Assembly (NCBI RefSeq): GCF_937967675.1
Contig: NZ_CALBSN010000120.1
Location: 1-16,991 of the forward strand
Origin: an uncultured Flavobacterium sp.
GTDB lineage: Bacteria > Bacteroidota > Bacteroidia > Flavobacteriales > Flavobacteriaceae
Length of the DNA: 16,991 nucleotides
Direction of reading: 5' to 3'
A program made the translations under genes and the position numbers. Position 1 is the first letter of the stretch. Each line of letters opens with the position of its first letter. Positions 14,374 to 16,991 of this stretch are shown in pieces. The notes below the pieces were generated by a model. The model did no database searches. It saw nothing but the letters and a program-made list of their open reading frames with translations, and was not told where the DNA came from.

Positions 14374-15864
14374 TTAAAATGATCGTACACCTCTTCCACC
14401 TTGGAAGAAAGAGTAGTTGTTAAATTGTACCCAGTTTCTTCTAGATACAGAAATCCATTCACCGCCAACCCAGTTAGAACCACCGCCTTTAACCATAATT
14501 CGATTAGTTTGCCAAGTAGCCATATCAGTAGAACCATTATCAACAGATTGACCATTTTCATATAGGTTACCGTCTCCATTTTGTGTTGTAAAGTCGGAAA
14601 AATCAACATTCCAACCTCCAATGCATGATTCCCAAACATTTCCAGTCATGTCTAAAACGCCATAGTAAGTTGCAGCTGCTTTTAAACGGTTAGAAGTAGG
14701 AGTAGCCGAAATACCAGCGCGGTATAAACGGTTTGTACCTGCAGTATTATTACCAAGCATAGCATAATTGTTAGTAGCTGAAGCGGAACCATAGTTAGGT
14801 ACGTCATAAGTATTATTAAAGTCTGTTGAGCCCCATGCAAATTCACCTAAAACAGGATTTTGATTTCCTCTACATGCTTTTTCGTATTCAAATTCTGTCA
14901 TTGGTCTTATGGCTGCCCAGTCTAAGAAAGCAAAGAAATTTTTCACGTTTAAAACAACAGGAATGCCTAAACCGTCTTCATCTTCGTTATATACACCGTT
15001 ATTGTTTAAATCGTTTGCATAAACAGCAGGAATAATTTGAGAGGTATTGTTACCTGGAGTAGCAATTACGATTCTAGGTGAATTGTTACCACAAGGCCAG
15101 CAGTGAAATTCAGTGCCTGCAGGAGAATCAGGTGGAGTAAGATTTGGTTGGTAGTCTCTTTGCATTCTAATTTGCTGATTAAAGCTAAGTGTATTTAAAA
15201 AGGCTACATATTGACCAGCCGTAATTTCGTATTTCATGCAGTAAAATCTATTGTATCCTAATGGGAAAGAAGCGGGTAAACTTCCAGAAGAGCCCAAATT
15301 GTCTCTTTGGTAGTTAGAAGCAGCACCTAATCCTGCGTTTTGAATAGCAGCATTGATTAAAAGAGGATTTCCACTAGGATCTGAAAAAGTATGGAAATAT
15401 TGTTGAGATCCATCTCCAATATAAAAATCACCTTCAGGGATGTTTACCATTTCCATACCATATACACCAATGTTATCACTTCCAATAGGAGAATTTAATG
15501 TTAATGTAACGGTTGCCATAGTTATATTTCCAATCCCTACAGCACTTCTTCTAATGAATACTCCTTTGTTATCAAGTACTTGGTCTACTTGTAATACCCC
15601 TCCAGTAACACTATTACCAGATGCTGCTATATCTGCATGTACCCATGGACTAGGTGCATTACTAACACAACTTTGTCTTTTTACAAATACCCAAACAGCA
15701 TCCCAATTAGAAGGTCCTGTAGTAACATACCAACTGTTGTCCCATTTTATGGTAAAGGTTACAGTACTACCACTTACAGTAGGTGTACCGATAATTAAAT
15801 TATTAGCATAACTGTTTATGTTAGATGCTAAAAATAAGATGGTTATTAAGGCTATTTTTTTCAT
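14374..15864 (-). CDS. Secreted SUMF1-fold (formylglycine-generating-enzyme-like) protein
   Basis: 496 residues. Signal peptide MKKIALITILFLASNINSYA (cleavage near 20). A beta-rich N-terminal domain (about 21-135: SGSTVTFTIKWDNSW, WDAVWVFVKRQ) precedes a SUMF1 domain at about 138-495: VNIPEGDFYIGD, FYCMKYEITAGQYVAFLN (207-224), RPMTEFEYEKACRG (320-333), YGVLDMTGNVWE (401-412), GGSNW (461-465), GGRGVRSF at the end. The catalytic cysteines of true formylglycine-generating enzymes, which lie just before the C-terminal GFR motif, are absent (RRNWVQFNNYSFFQGGRGVRSF in two parts, no Cys), so sulfatase maturation is unlikely. A DLNNNGVYNEDEDG loop (285-298) looks like a calcium-binding insert. More likely it is a structural or ligand-binding use of the fold, as in gliding/surface proteins of this phylum or phage-type variable lectins. 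It lies between the adhesin (34-bp gap) and the repeat protein. Confidence 0.85.
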   Translation of the reverse strand: MKKIALITILFLASNINSYANNLIIGTPTVSGSTVTFTIKWDNSWYVTTGPSNWDAVWVFVKRQSCVSNAPSPWVHADIAASGNSVTGGVLQVDQVLDNKGVFIRRSAVGIGNITMATVTLTLNSPIGSDNIGVYGMEMVNIPEGDFYIGDGSQQYFHTFSDPSGNPLLINAAIQNAGLGAASNYQRDNLGSSGSLPASFPLGYNRFYCMKYEITAGQYVAFLNTLSFNQQIRMQRDYQPNLTPPDSPAGTEFHCWPCGNNSPRIVIATPGNNTSQIIPAVYANDLNNNGVYNEDEDGLGIPVVLNVKNFFAFLDWAAIRPMTEFEYEKACRGNQNPVLGEFAWGSTDFNNTYDVPNYGSASATNNYAMLGNNTAGTNRLYRAGISATPTSNRLKAAATYYGVLDMTGNVWESCIGGWNVDFSDFTTQNGDGNLYENGQSVDNGSTDMATWQTNRIMVKGGGSNWVGGEWISVSRRNWVQFNNYSFFQGGRGVRSF

Positions 15865-15898
15865 ATTTTTTCTATTGTTTAATCTTTAGTAATTGAAT

Positions 15899-16991
15899 TT
15901 ATTGCATGTCTCCGGCAGTAACGATAATACCACCACCAATATTTACAATGGTAGCAATGGCATAGTTGCCAGCTGTAGCTGTATAGTTGTTTCGGTTTTT
16001 TAGTGTTACGCCACTACCACCAGCAAAATTAATTTTGTTAGCGTCATCACTTTTTTGTAATACCATACAGTTAAATCCGACAGGAAGGTTGTTTTCAAAC
16101 GTAATGGTAATTTGTGAACTAGGATTACATATTAATACTTTTCCTTTGTATAATTCTGCATTTGTAGCATTGATTGTGAAATTATTAGTTATTTCTGCAC
16201 TTATTTCAGCATTTGCTGTTATAGAGCCATAGGTATTTACATTTGTAATGTTAGAATCTCCAATTTGAACAGTATTTGGGTTTTGAGCATAAGCATTAGC
16301 ACCAATAGCGATAGCATTAGTGCCATTTGTTTGTGCATTGTATCCAATAGCTACTGCATTTTCTGGTTGGTTGTTATTACCGGCAAAGGAACCTACTGCT
16401 ACGGCATTAAGCCCTTGGTTGTATTGTGCTGCAGCATAACCTACTGCAACAGCTCCTTCAGCTTGAGGTCCTTGCGCTGTATTACTTCCTATGGCAATTG
16501 AGTGTTCCCCTTGTCCTCCAGAACCCGAAACATAACCAATAGCGACATTAGAACTATTTGCTATGAAATAACTATTTGAGTCGACAGTACCATCTGCTTT
16601 TAAGAATTGTGAAGCTAATCCCCCAGGTATACTAAACGCATTAGCTGTTACACTATTAGTAAAACGGCCACTACCTTCAACATCTAATTTAAATTGAGGT
16701 AAGTAATTGCCTCCAATACCAAAGTTTCCATTTTCGTCAATGATAACTCGACTACAACATCCCCCTTGATAGATTGAAAAGTTGAATCCTGAGTTTCCAA
16801 TTTCCCATGTGCTACCGTTATTAAACACTACTGATGGTGTAAATAACTGTCCTGTTAAAGTACCTCCTGCTAATGGCAAAAAATTATTTCCTATAGAAGT
16901 TACTTGACCGTCTACATATGTTTTAACAGCTAGTTCTGTTGGGAATTTTGTGTTAGTAGCGTCAGCTAAAGTAGCGTCAGTAGATTTGTTA
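15899..16991 (-). CDS. YadA-head / tail-fibre-like surface adhesin, 5' end outside the window
   Basis: The frame is open to base 16991 with no start needed inside; at least 363 residues are visible. A TTG at 16879 is not a credible start because coding sequence continues upstream (NKSTDATLADATNTKFPTEL in frame, then AVKTYVDGQV). Order: a PTELAVKTYVDG segment typical of Flavobacterium fibre proteins; FLPLAGGTLTGQLF as in phage tail fibres; a globular part; YadA/Hep_Hag head repeats (HSIAIGSNT, AVAVGYAA, AVAVGSFAG, AVAIGYNA, AIAIGANA) forming a trimeric left-handed beta-roll in the known family; then a C-terminal beta domain (YKGKVLICNPSSQITITF ... GSGVTLKNRNNY ... GDMQ) seen in fibre tips. No autotransporter barrel or T9SS sorting domain follows, so how it is anchored is unclear. 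It is the first visible gene of the operon with the SUMF1-fold and 27-residue repeat proteins. Confidence 0.85.
   Translation of the reverse strand, partial: NKSTDATLADATNTKFPTELAVKTYVDGQVTSIGNNFLPLAGGTLTGQLFTPSVVFNNGSTWEIGNSGFNFSIYQGGCCSRVIIDENGNFGIGGNYLPQFKLDVEGSGRFTNSVTANAFSIPGGLASQFLKADGTVDSNSYFIANSSNVAIGYVSGSGGQGEHSIAIGSNTAQGPQAEGAVAVGYAAAQYNQGLNAVAVGSFAGNNNQPENAVAIGYNAQTNGTNAIAIGANAYAQNPNTVQIGDSNITNVNTYGSITANAEISAEITNNFTINATNAELYKGKVLICNPSSQITITFENNLPVGFNCMVLQKSDDANKINFAGGSGVTLKNRNNYTATAGNYAIATIVNIGGGIIVTAGDMQ

Noticed and set aside
15440..15811. 123-aa plus-strand frame
   Set aside because: Antisense shadow of the SUMF1-fold gene, whose signal peptide and domains are clear.
16877..16879. 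TTG start for the adhesin
   Set aside because: The same frame continues upstream to the window edge with typical fibre-protein sequence, so the gene is partial rather than starting here.

Overview
The window looks like chromosomal DNA of a member of the Bacteroidota, most likely Flavobacteriaceae (Flavobacterium-like). The grounds are AT-rich DNA, starts without Shine-Dalgarno sequences, an HU-HIG-type histone-like protein, a BT4734-like/DUF3987 mobile-element primase-helicase, a Bacteroidota-type tyrosine recombinase, and surface proteins with 'PTELAVKTYVD' and YadA-head segments. Genus-level placement is inference.

Region 1 (about 1-7255, all genes on the minus strand) is the integrase end of an integrative element. 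Reading leftwards it holds a tyrosine recombinase, an unrecognised 405-aa protein, two small winged-HTH/excisionase-like proteins, a BT4734-like N-terminal + DUF3987 ATPase, and a cargo adenine methyltransferase of the MmeI/type IIG kind whose reading frame stops right after its NPPY motif. Between the integrase start and the right boundary lies a run of six TCC-containing motifs spaced 10-11 bp apart (7083-7147). It is followed by a fragment that looks like the 3' end of a tRNA-Ser gene (7238-7255) and a strong intrinsic terminator (7261-7292). I read this as the right attachment junction: the element continues left past base 1, where the intact tRNA should lie.

Region 2 (7300-9016) is chromosomal, with one gene, an HU-HIG protein (7899-8282). 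It is surrounded by repeat-rich non-coding DNA: common Flavobacterium-type dispersed repeats, a perfect inverted repeat upstream of the gene, and a 48-bp perfect duplication of the gene's 3' end. Both copies of the duplication run into a stem-loop with the same TTCCAG loop but different stem sequences.

Region 3 (9017-13520, plus strand) is a two-gene defence-type unit: a 1213-aa type IIG (Eco57I-like) restriction-methyltransferase fusion and, 10 bp downstream, a DUF2971 protein. The target-recognition part of the fusion (about 11520-12480) is far more AT-rich than the rest, and the gene carries an in-frame G/C-rich palindromic repeat at 10998-11021.

Region 4 (13856-16991, minus strand) is a surface-protein operon converging on region 3 across a bidirectional terminator. 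It contains a YadA-head/tail-fibre-like adhesin (running off the window), a secreted SUMF1-fold protein without FGE catalytic cysteines, and a small secreted protein built from five repeats of exactly 27 residues, each with one cysteine. This operon and the phased array beside the integrase are the least explained parts of the window.
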